NCBI GenBank assembly: GCA_021204375.1
Contig: JAJPZL010000371.1
Coordinates: 1-7,103 of the forward strand
DNA: 7,103 bases
Source: Bacteroides sp.
Lineage (GTDB): Bacteria; Bacteroidota; Bacteroidia; Bacteroidales; Bacteroidaceae
Direction: 5' to 3'
Shown: positions 1-7,043 of the stretch, in pieces
Position numbering within the stretch: position 1 is the stretch's first letter
How the letters are laid out: each line of letters begins with the position of its first letter
Notes under the pieces: model-generated
Seen by the model: only the letters and a program-made list of their open reading frames with translations
Told to the model about the DNA's origin: nothing
Databases searched by the model: none
Position numbers and translations under genes: made by a program

Positions 1-9
1 ATATAGCAA

Positions 10-26
10 AGAGAAAAATATTCTCT
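10..26. other. short A/T-rich hairpin upstream of first gene
   Basis: A perfect 6-bp inverted repeat (AGAGAA at 10-15, TTCTCT at 21-26) has a 5-nt loop and lies 16 nt before the first start codon. There is no T-tract after it, so it is not a convincing intrinsic terminator. It could be the end of an upstream terminator, a 5'-UTR hairpin, or chance in A/T-rich DNA. The upstream gene is outside the window, so context cannot decide. Confidence 0.25.
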
Positions 27-42
27 GTTTCCGCAAAATCGT

Positions 43-1229
43 ATGAAGAGTTTTGATGTCATAAGGATGATTATAGTCACCATTCCTACAGGAATGTTTA
101 CAACCTACCTGTTCTTTATCGCTATCGTTCATACTTTAAAGGTGAGGAAGGTCGACGAGATTGCCCGCAGGCTAATGACTGTTTACTCTGTGCTGGCAGG
201 AGTATCGGGGGTGATATTACCTGTATTCTACTTTATGCCGGATATATTTGTCCGTTGGAGTATCCTTTATTGCGCCCTGGCAGCCTATACAATGATCGTA
301 TATTATCACTTCCTTTACTATGCGGCCCGCTTAAAAAAGTGTTTAACCTGTTACACTATCTCTTCCCTGCCTTGGCTTGTACGGGGTTGCTGGTATGGAA
401 CAAACTATTTCCAGAGATGTGGAGTAAACAAGGGGTGGATATTTCTCTTCTTGTAGCGTTGATATACTGTGTGGTATACGCGCTATTGCCGCTCTATGAA
501 ATGTATAAGTTTCAGCTTACGCTGGCTATAGAATCTGGAACTGTGGCTTCCATAGATAAATGCAGTGCGATCCCCTTTGTATGTGAACTGTTGCTTTATC
601 CCATTGTTACGGTCCTTTTTCCGTTGATATGTGGAACCGATCCGGGAATCGTTGTTTCCGTAGTATTGATGGGATGTTTACTGCTGGCCCTAACCATAAA
701 CATCCCGTTAACGTATGCGCTTATCCGGCACTATACCGGACAAGGATTGAGCGACGCATCGCTGTTTGAGACGTTAATGTCCCGGATGGTATCTGTGACG
801 GAAATAGTACAGCCTATAGAAAGACAGGTGCAGAAAAATCGGCCTATTTCTAAGCCCCGGTCCCAATCCGTAAGAAAAAAAGAGAAGACCCGAATAGACA
901 AGAAACAATTTCAGGACTATTTCCGCGAGCATAAACCCTATCTGAACCCTGATCTGACCATATACGATCTGGTGGAACCACTGGGCAGTAACCGTACCTA
1001 TATTTCCGGGTTCATTAACCAGGTTTATGGGATGTCTTTCAGTAGTTACGTCAACCGCTGTCGCTTCCGGGAGCTGGAACGGTTGCGGGCTCTTCCTTCT
1101 AACAAAGGGAAGAGTGAAGCCACACTGGCGGTAAAAGCAGGCTTTAGAAAATGCCGGAATTATCTGTATGTAAAAAAACAGTTCTTCCAGGATCCGGAGC
1201 AGCCGTTAACCTCTCAAACAGAAGAATAA
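43..1229 (+). pseudogene. 7TM membrane protein with C-terminal AraC-like HTH, interrupted by a -1 frameshift
   Basis: Likely a membrane-anchored transcription regulator: about seven hydrophobic segments followed by a charged linker and an AraC-type helix-turn-helix region. The ATG at 43 is the first start after an in-frame TAG at 4-6, and its N-terminus aligns with that of the next gene (both have an I-V/L-T-x-I-P core). Reading frame 1 is good for 99 codons (to RLKK), then the homologous protein continues in frame 3 from V-F-N-L-L-H. The switch falls in an A6 run at 333-338. Joined, the product would be about 395 aa, close to the 379 aa of its neighbour read through its stop. Membrane segments lie at about 7-30, 45-66, 68-92, 100-121, 132-154, 176-198 and 202-228, and the HTH region at about 287-380 (HKPYLNPDLT, VNRCRFREL, KAGFRKCRNYL). 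Taken literally, frame 1 gives only a 137-aa protein with a nonsense tail. The signal and DNA target are unknown. The break could be pseudogenisation, a sequence error, or functional frameshifting. Confidence 0.8.
333..339 (+). other. A AAA AAG slippery heptamer at the frame junction
   Basis: In the zero frame the codons read TTA AAA AAG, so the heptamer A AAA AAG is in exactly the register used by the dnaX -1 frameshift site. A -1 slip re-pairs both lysine tRNAs on AAA AAA and continues with GTG at 339, which is the frame that encodes the rest of the membrane/HTH protein. The only nearby structure is weak (AGTG 338-341 and TAA 344-346 pairing with TTA 351-353 and CACT 354-357, with a 2-nt bulge). 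It starts directly at the slip site rather than 5-9 nt downstream, so a stimulatory structure is not evident. Simple loss of one A from an A7 run gives the same picture. Confidence 0.4.
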
Positions 1230-1232
1230 CTG

Positions 1233-2339
1233 ATGAGCAGAGAAGAGATCATCTATATTGTATTGACATGCATTCCGGCTTATAGCTCGTTCATTTGCGG
1301 TTTATTAATATTGAAGCTCCATAACCGGGGAGAGTCCTCGCTGGGGTCAGGACCGCTTATGTGGGCGTTTGCGGCTTATCTCCTGTCGGCTTTGGTATGG
1401 CTTTCGCTCATCTTTTATGTGGTGCTGCCGGGTGTATATATTGCCCTGAGTCCCTTAATTGTACTATCTTATGCGGGGTTATATGTTGTTTGGTATCGCT
1501 TTGTGTTCGAGGTGACTAAAATAGATACTACGGAAGAATTTCCGGGAGTACACTATATCCTTCCGTTATTTGGATTTACCTGTATGCTGGGCTGTGTGTT
1601 TTTTGTGCCGTTCTCAAAACAGATGGAAGCTTTGTCGAACGGACGTGGTATTGCAGAATACCAGTGGCTGGCTCTGCTTTTTAACACCCTGCCGGTATGG
1701 ATACTTATTTTTAACTTCCTCTATGCGATATTGGGTGTTTTCCGGGCGAAACGATACCGCAAAACAGTGGTGAATTATTCTGCCGATGTGCAAAGAGCCT
1801 CTCTTGGGTGGCTCTCCCACATTCTCTATGCGATGCTTGCGATGGTTCCGCTGATCGGGTGGCTCTATTTTATATCCGGTACTGTACTGGTTACTTATTC
1901 GTTCCTGATCCTTGTCCTTGTCCTGGTTGCAGTTTTTAAATACACCATACTGGTGCACAATTTACTACTGAAGAATTTTGTGATCATTAAAAATGGGAGT
2001 GGGAACGGGAAGAGTGATCCAGCACAGCAGGACAATTTTTCAATGGGGGCGGATCCCCTGAGCAGGCAGAATGTCCTCAGACTGGATGCGTATATGCGTA
2101 AGAATAAGCCATATCTGAATCCTAAGTTGAAAATAACAGATCTGACCGTACCGTTGAATACGAACCGTACTGCACTTTCGATATTGATAAACAGCTCTCT
2201 GGGTATGAATTTCAGCCGGTATGTTAACCGGTACCGGTTGTTAGAACTCCGGAAGTTGAGATCAAATCCTGCTAACAAGTCATTAACAGAGCTGAAACTG
2301 GTCGCTAAAGCCGGCTTCAGCGACTACCGGGGCTACTAG
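1233..2339 (+). CDS. 7TM membrane protein with AraC-like HTH, probably truncated by TAG
   Basis: Paralogue of the preceding gene, starting 3 nt after its TAA and so almost certainly co-transcribed. The predicted 368-aa protein has seven hydrophobic segments (about 5-29, 42-63, 67-92, 106-127, 144-170, 191-215, 217-240), a polar linker near 250-280 and an AraC-type HTH region (NKPYLNPKLKITDL at 291-304, NRTALSILINSSLGMNF, SRYVNRYRLLELRKL, KAGFSDYRGY). It probably binds DNA near the membrane in response to an unidentified signal. The ORF ends with TAG at 2337-2339, in the middle of the last conserved helix. Reading on gives R-V-K-Q-R-E-E-L-I-T and then TAA at 2370-2372, and this aligns with Y-V-K-K-Q after N-Y-L in the upstream paralogue, so the stop replaces an aligned leucine. 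The intact protein was therefore probably 379 aa. Loss of about ten residues might leave it partly functional. Confidence 0.8.
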   Translation: MSREEIIYIVLTCIPAYSSFICGLLILKLHNRGESSLGSGPLMWAFAAYLLSALVWLSLIFYVVLPGVYIALSPLIVLSYAGLYVVWYRFVFEVTKIDTTEEFPGVHYILPLFGFTCMLGCVFFVPFSKQMEALSNGRGIAEYQWLALLFNTLPVWILIFNFLYAILGVFRAKRYRKTVVNYSADVQRASLGWLSHILYAMLAMVPLIGWLYFISGTVLVTYSFLILVLVLVAVFKYTILVHNLLLKNFVIIKNGSGNGKSDPAQQDNFSMGADPLSRQNVLRLDAYMRKNKPYLNPKLKITDLTVPLNTNRTALSILINSSLGMNFSRYVNRYRLLELRKLRSNPANKSLTELKLVAKAGFSDYRGY

Positions 2340-2383
2340 CGGGTCAAACAAAGAGAAGAGTTAATTACCTAAATAATAAGCAG

Positions 2384-3352
2384 ATGAAAAATAAAGCTAA
2401 AAGTCTGGAAATTAAAGATCTTAAGACCGGAGATATTCTCCTGTGCCAGCCCAATGACTGGGTAGGAAAAGCAATCGTAAAACTGACAAAGGGCAAGGTA
2501 AGCCATTCGGCCATATATTATGGAGAGGTTAACGGTAAGCCCTCGTTGGTTCACTCTCACATGCATGGAATGGTTTTTACCTCTCTCGAAGAGTTGTTTA
2601 CAGACTATAAGGAGAAGGTATGTTACGTTAAAAGAAATCCGACGCAATGCGGGATAGACCAGATACTATATGTTGCTGGTACATACGTAAAAGAGGGTAA
2701 TCCTTATTCGTATGGTAATTTGATCATCCTGGCTATGTTGGGGATTTTTGGCCGTGTATCCACAAAGATCATAAAACATGAAGATTATTATGACTTTCTA
2801 GAAAGAATGGCATCTATTCTGATGAAGCACCTGCGTGAACTAATTCACAAAGGCAAACATCCGATGACCTGCTCTCAGTTTGTATCTCAATGTTTTACTG
2901 ATGGAGGAGTTGAGTGTGATATTCAATTTAAGGATCTGGTGGTGGATATCCGACTTCGTCCTCATAACGATGATACCACTTCTCTCTGGGAAATGATCCG
3001 GCAACAGGGTGATGAGTGTTTGTCGCAGGCTCATACCCTTACAGTAGCCGAACAGGAAGATGCCGGTTATAACCCTGAGGAAACCGCAAAACTTCTGTTT
3101 GATCTGTTATCCGGGAATGTTGAAGAGGAAAAACTGCTAAGTAATTGCCGTAAGGATGTTGTAGTAATGGGGACAAAATTATTAAGTATCCTGTGCCAGG
3201 TCAGTACCGGTAGTGAACTTCTTTCTCTTTCGCAGGTAATTGATATTCCTTCCTCAGATCGTAATTTTTTCGTTACTCCGGACGATCTTTATTCTCATAC
3301 GAAAAACTTTGTAGATGTTGGAAGTATCGATAAAAGTATTTTATCCAAATAG
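2384..3352 (+). CDS. permuted papain-fold (YiiX/NlpC-P60-like) hydrolase
   Basis: A 322-aa protein with the hallmarks of the YiiX/YebB permuted papain-like group (NlpC/P60 superfamily): an N-terminal TGDILL motif (15-20), then KVSHSAIYYG with the expected catalytic histidine H41, and later HPMTCSQFVSQCF with the expected nucleophile C163. In permuted members the His motif precedes the Cys motif, as here. Members of this group hydrolyse or transfer amide or ester bonds in peptidoglycan peptides or lipids; the substrate here cannot be read from the sequence. I see no signal peptide, so it may be cytoplasmic, although a hydrophobic stretch near 112-123 (NLIILAMLGIFG) could touch a membrane. The C-terminal half (about 185-322) has no motif I recognise. 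It lies 44 nt after the TAG of the second regulator (11 nt after the readthrough TAA at 2370-2372) on the same strand, so it is probably in the same operon. It is the only gene in the window without a visible lesion. It ends in TAG, with TAA twelve codons further on. Confidence 0.8.
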   Translation: MKNKAKSLEIKDLKTGDILLCQPNDWVGKAIVKLTKGKVSHSAIYYGEVNGKPSLVHSHMHGMVFTSLEELFTDYKEKVCYVKRNPTQCGIDQILYVAGTYVKEGNPYSYGNLIILAMLGIFGRVSTKIIKHEDYYDFLERMASILMKHLRELIHKGKHPMTCSQFVSQCFTDGGVECDIQFKDLVVDIRLRPHNDDTTSLWEMIRQQGDECLSQAHTLTVAEQEDAGYNPEETAKLLFDLLSGNVEEEKLLSNCRKDVVVMGTKLLSILCQVSTGSELLSLSQVIDIPSSDRNFFVTPDDLYSHTKNFVDVGSIDKSILSK

Positions 3353-3397
3353 GTGTGGAGTACATTGAATAAATCACTTTTTTTTTAATAGATCGCT

Positions 3398-4271
3398 ATG
3401 AACACTATTTCCCGTTTTCCTTTTTTCAGGACAAAATATGGTCGTGATCTGCTGATTGATATAGTAGAACTAAAGTATGCGCGACGGTTTCTCCGTACGG
3501 AGACTGTCCATACGCTTACCTATTATGATATTACTCTTATTACCGAAGGAGAGGGATATTTCAGTATTGATGAAGATACCGGAATAGTAAAACCGGGAGA
3601 TGTGATCTTTTCCCGTCCGGGAGAGATACGATGCTGGAATACCCGGACTATCCGGAACGGGTATGCGCTCATTTTTGAAGAGGAGTTCCTCCTCTCTTTT
3701 TTCAATGATCCTGAATTTCTGGGTCGTCTCTGCTGTTTCCGTCCCGGCCGGATCTTTAGCCGCTGCACTTTGCGGGAGAGTGTTTACGGTCGGATTCTCT
3801 CTCTGATGATGGATGTACGAAAAGAGATCGCTGTTTTTTCTCGGAAAGATAATCATCTGCTTCGTGCTTTACTCTATGAAGCCCTGATCTTACTGTACCG
3901 CAGCTACCAACAGGATATTCCTTTGCTGCCCGATCAGACAATAGGGAGTAGTCCGCATGTAAGCCGTTTTTTAAAGCTGGTTACTGAATGCTATAAACAG
4001 GAGCATTAGGTAGAATTCTATGCTTCGCAGCTTTGTATAACTGCTAAACATCTCTCCCGTCAGGTGAAGGAGGTTACCGGAAAAAGTGCTAAAAAGGTTA
4101 TTCAGGAACGAATTCTCACCGAAGCTAAACGGTTACTCCGGTATACGGATCTGCCTGTCGCTGAAATAGTCGAAAAACTTTCCTACGACAACGATTCCTA
4201 TTTCATCCGTTTTTTTGTTTGAACAGCGGTGTTACCACCCCCATCAGTACCGTCACCACCATAAAGCGTAA
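3398..4271 (+). pseudogene. AraC-family regulator (cupin plus HTH), broken by TAG and a 3' frameshift
   Basis: Classical soluble AraC-type transcription factor of about 290 codons. Residues about 25-110 resemble the cupin-like ligand-binding domain (DITLITEGEGYF, KPGDVIFSRPGEI). The open frame ends after 203 codons at TAG 4007-4009, just before the DNA-binding domain. The same frame then continues without a gap into a convincing AraC HTH (FYASQLCITAKHLSRQVKE, TGKSAKKVI, then LPVAEIVEKLSYDNDSYF). This shows that TAG interrupts one gene rather than ending it. A second lesion follows: after Y-F-I-R-F-F at the T7 run 4210-4216 the frame hits TGA at 4220, while the +1 frame continues F-E-Q-R-C-Y-H-P-H-Q-Y-R, like the usual family ending (GxTPxxYR), and stops at TAA 4269-4271. 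Even corrected, that end is one residue short of the usual GxTP spacing. Translated literally, the product is a cupin domain without a DNA-binding domain. The inducer and target are unknown; the downstream SnoaL-like gene is a natural candidate. Confidence 0.85.
3679..3695 (+). other. hairpin plus T6 inside the AraC gene (terminator-like)
   Basis: A perfect 7-bp GC-containing stem (AGAGGAG at 3679-3685, CTCCTCT at 3689-3695) has a 3-nt loop and is followed by C and six Ts (3697-3702). It has the shape of an intrinsic terminator but lies within the coding sequence (residues about 94-101, E-E-E-F-L-L-S-F). The amino acid run itself favours GAG and CTC codons, so it may be coincidental. Confidence 0.25.
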
Positions 4272-4323
4272 AAAGTGCTGTTTTTCTCTCTTTTTCTATC
4301 GCTTTATTCTCTCTGCAACCGGC

Positions 4324-4331
4324 TATTTTTG
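4324..4331 (+). promoter_or_regulatory. Bacteroidales-type -7 promoter element
   Basis: TATTTTTG matches the Bacteroidales sigma -7 consensus TAnnTTTG exactly and lies 26 nt before the ATG at 4358. This fits a short leader for the SnoaL-like gene. The -33 partner is imperfect (a TTTA at 4303-4306, with spacing shorter than usual), so only the -7 half is well supported. It sits in the 86-nt gap after the last codon of the broken AraC gene. Confidence 0.4.
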
Positions 4332-4357
4332 CAGATAAACCTTTAAAACAAAAAGTA

Positions 4358-4768
4358 ATGGAAAAGAAAACAAGTTGCCCTCCGGAAATAACTGAAATGA
4401 TCCTTCAAAAAGAGAGAGTAGCCTTGGAACTGTGAAACGCAGGAAATCCCTTAGGCTATCTGGCTATCTATGCCGAAGATTTTACCTATTTTGACCCCAT
4501 GCAGGAAAAACGTCTGGATGGCTTTGCTGCGATCAGTGATCTTTATGAATCCCTGCGGGGCAAAGGCAAAGTAGATAAGTACGAGATCAAAAATCCGAAA
4601 GTGCAGCTCTATGGAGAGACTGCCATCCTTACCTACAATCTGGAGTCGTGGGCATAGGAAACTCTCTGGAAGTGGAACTGCACGGAAGTCTATGCCAGGC
4701 AGCCGGATGGGGAGTGGAAGATTGTTCATAACCATTGGTCTATTGTGCAACCTTTTAAAAACAAGTAA
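4358..4768 (+). pseudogene. SnoaL/NTF2-like family protein with two in-frame stops
   Basis: A 136-codon frame from ATG to TAA that reads as a small NTF2-fold (SnoaL-like) protein: an N-terminal helix (EMILQKERVALEL), then NAGNPLGYLAIYAEDFTYFDP, RLDGFAAISDLYESLRG, NPKVQLYGETAILTYNL, WNCTEVYARQPDGEWKIVH and NHWSIVQP. Such proteins form cone-shaped alpha+beta barrels that bind or isomerise small molecules; this one's ligand is unknown. The frame is interrupted by TGA at 4433-4435 (codon 26) and TAG at 4655-4657 (codon 100), with recognisable family sequence before, between and after. Relatives I recall have tryptophan before N-A-G-N-P, so TGA is one change from TGG. The TAG falls in a variable loop just before the KWNCTEV strand, so the original residue cannot be named. 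The frame is otherwise complete at normal length, so the lesions look recent or artefactual. Probably expressed from the promoter-like element just upstream; the neighbouring AraC gene could be its regulator. Confidence 0.75.
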
Positions 4769-4780
4769 GAGTGATTAAGT

Positions 4781-4810
4781 AGCATCGCCGACCTCACGGC
4801 CGGCGATGCT
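4781..4810. terminator. bidirectional terminator hairpin between convergent genes
   Basis: A perfect 10-bp inverted repeat (AGCATCGCCG at 4781-4790 and CGGCGATGCT at 4801-4810) surrounds a 10-nt loop whose CC and GG can add two more pairs after one mismatch. It sits 12 nt after the TAA of the SnoaL-like gene and about 40 nt beyond the stop of the convergent alpha-galactosidase gene, as expected for a terminator serving both. There is no long T-tract on either side, so termination strength is uncertain. Confidence 0.65.
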
Positions 4811-4849
4811 TGCATACTTTGAAATTATAAAGGTGTTAAGTTATCTCTT

Positions 4850-7043
4850 TTATCGAGCAGTGATCTCAATGATACGACTGTTAACACGGGTAGCGGTAAA
4901 AGCATCCAATCCCACTTTCATCAGATAATCTCCGCTAAAGGTTTTACCATTTTCCGGAAGTTCTGATACGGTTTCCGGCATCAGGTTGATCTCTTTGACG
5001 GTATACATTTTATGAGGATCCAGTCTCTGTAGTTTTACCGGAAAGAGTTTCTCTTTAAAGCGAGGATGTATATCGTATGTATAGAGTACTGCTTTATCTT
5101 TCTCTTTCCCTACATGCATAACAGCAGTATGGTTGGAACCATAAGGAGATACCAGGCGGTAAAAGTCTCCGTCCAGGATTGTTTTTTTTGAGTCTGTGAT
5201 AGTTGGCAACCGCGCTCTTGCAGAAGGTTTGTTCGTCTTTATCCATCTCCCGGATACTAATATCAAAACCAAATTTACACATCATGGCTACATCTACCCG
5301 GAACTTGATGCTGGTGTCTTTGTTCCAGCTGGTTACATGAGCTCCCATCAATTTGATCGGGAAGAACTGGGAGAATCCCCACTGGATATAAAGCCGGTCG
5401 ATCGGGTCCGTATTATCACTGCACCAGAACTCTGTAAAGTATTTCAGTGCTTCGTAGTCGCAACGGGCTCCTCCGCCTGAACAGAGCATCATCGGTACGT
5501 GAGGATATTTTTCATTCACTTTGCGGAATACATTGTATACTCCCCTTACATAATCAATATAGAGTTGATTCTGCCTGTTTTTCAGGTACGGAGAATAAAT
5601 ATTGGTGATCGGGCTGTTACAGTCCCATTTAAAATAGGCAATACCCGGGTTTTCAGTCATGAGTTTATCCACTACCCCGAAAGCATACTCCTGTACAGTC
5701 GGATTGCTCAGGTCAAGTATCAATTGGTTGCGGTAGTAATAAGGTTCACAGTTAGGTAGTGTAATGGCCCATTCAGGATGCCTCTCAAATAGTTCACTTT
5801 TAGGATTGACCATTTCCGGTTCGATCCAGATACCAAATTTTACCACTGTCTTTTCTGCTGCCTCTACCAGTCCCGGTACTCCGTTAGGGAGTTTGCTATG
5901 CATTACTTCCTAGTCACCCAATCCGGCATAATCATTAATACGGGGATATTTATTTCCGAACCAGCCATCATCCAATAAGAACATATCTACGCCCAGTTCT
6001 TTGGCTTCCAGCATCAGGTCGCTTAATATTTTTTCATCGAAGTCGAATGCGGTTGATTCCCAGTTGTTAAGTAGTGTCAAACGATCGCCTTTGCCATCTT
6101 TCAATTGATAATTACGGGCCCAATTGTGCAGGTTACGGCTGGCTTTTCTTACTCCTTTGTTACTCAGGGTAAAGATAAATTCAGGGGTTTCAAAAACTGC
6201 CCCTGGTTTCAACTCATAGTTGGAAGCATAAGGGTTGATGCCGGATATGATCCGTAGGTTAGCCACATTATCAATTTCAAATGTAAAACGGAAATTTCCG
6301 GTCCAGGCAATAGTACCTGCCAGTACATTTCCCTGGTTCTCTTTTATCTCTTCACCAAATCCTACCTGAAAGAAGGGGTAGGCGTGCATCGCAGCCCGGG
6401 AGCCCAGTTTGGTATCAATGATCTTTTTACCGAATTCCAGTTTCTGTGAACTAAGTTGAGCTTCTTTCGCCCAGTCGCCGCTGAATTCATTCAGGTAGTA
6501 GGCCGGGCTTTCGAAATAGAGCATGGAAGAAGCATACCGGTTGATGTTTACCGGTTTTTTCTTCTGATGGCGGATCTCACTCCGGGTCTTGATCACATCT
6601 TCCTCCTGGTAAGCCATATAATAAAGAGTTACCTCTACCGGATATACTTCATTCTTCAGACGGATCACAGTTTCTGTAACATTGGTATCGATTCGGTTTA
6701 CTGTGTGAGAAACATACTTCAGAATAGTAGTCATATTACCATCTGTATGCTGCATAGTGAGTGCCGATTCGAAATAATCCTCACCTCCCGATCCGGGATA
6801 GACTTCCCATCCGCGTGGGGTTACTGCTCCGTCCGAAGCCGGGCGGGCTATAAAATAGGGCAGGTTTCGGATATCCGCCTCGTTAAGCAACCGCTCGCCC
6901 AGGTAAGACTGGTACAACCGTCCGTTAGGAGCCGTTTGCAGGATCAGGTCTGTACTCTGTGTTGCGATGCGGATCACTCTCTCTTCTCCTTTCATGATCA
7001 TAGGAAGAAAGAACAGAAGGAATAATAAATTTAGCTTTTTCAT
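4850..7043 (-). pseudogene. secreted GH36 alpha-galactosidase, broken by TAG and a frameshift
   Basis: Reads as a GH36 alpha-galactosidase of about 730 codons, which hydrolyses alpha-1,6-linked galactose from raffinose-type sugars or galactomannans. It starts at ATG 7041-7043 with a signal peptide (MKKLNLLFLLFFLPMI), implying export to the periplasm. The N-terminal beta-sandwich covers about 20-330. The barrel begins near LGVDMFLLDDGWFG (353-366) and contains KWDCN with the nucleophile Asp474, then CSGGGARCDY and CSDNTDPIDR (541-550), which holds the acid/base Asp. Both catalytic motifs are intact. Lesion 1: codon 378 is TAG (+ strand 5910-5912) in G-L-G-D-[stop]-E-V, where GH36 enzymes have Trp, so TGG became TAG. 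Lesion 2: an A8 run (+ strand 5182-5189) shifts the frame after Y-H-R-L-K-K; the correct continuation T-I-L-D-G-D-F-Y-R-L is in the +1 frame and runs to TAA at 4850-4852. As given, only a 377-aa fragment without the active site would be made. No SusC/SusD or other carbohydrate genes are visible in the window. Confidence 0.9.

Noticed and set aside
255..338. ATG at 255 as a genuine alternative start for the C-terminal part of the first regulator
   Set aside because: The residues before V-F-N-L-L-H in that frame are not membrane-like or homologous to the paralogue, whereas the other frame is; the frames join at 333-339.
3378..3386. T9 run before the AraC start as an intrinsic terminator for the hydrolase gene
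   Set aside because: I found no stable stem before it; an A/T-rich leader is common upstream of Bacteroidales start codons.
3470..3941. Overlapping - strand open frames opposite the AraC gene
   Set aside because: They are rich in R, S and K as expected for antisense of an AraC gene, and have no recognisable motif.
4263..4286. A/T hairpin around GTGCTG after the AraC gene
   Set aside because: Only A5/T5 can pair around a loop, the register is poor, and there is no GC stem.
5196..5759. Two + strand open frames opposite the alpha-galactosidase gene
   Set aside because: They are shadows of the GH36 reading frame on the other strand, with no domain-like sequence and no plausible promoter.
6456..7025. 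A 189-codon + strand open frame opposite the N-terminus of GH36
   Set aside because: The opposite strand encodes a clear signal peptide and beta-sandwich; the antisense product looks random.
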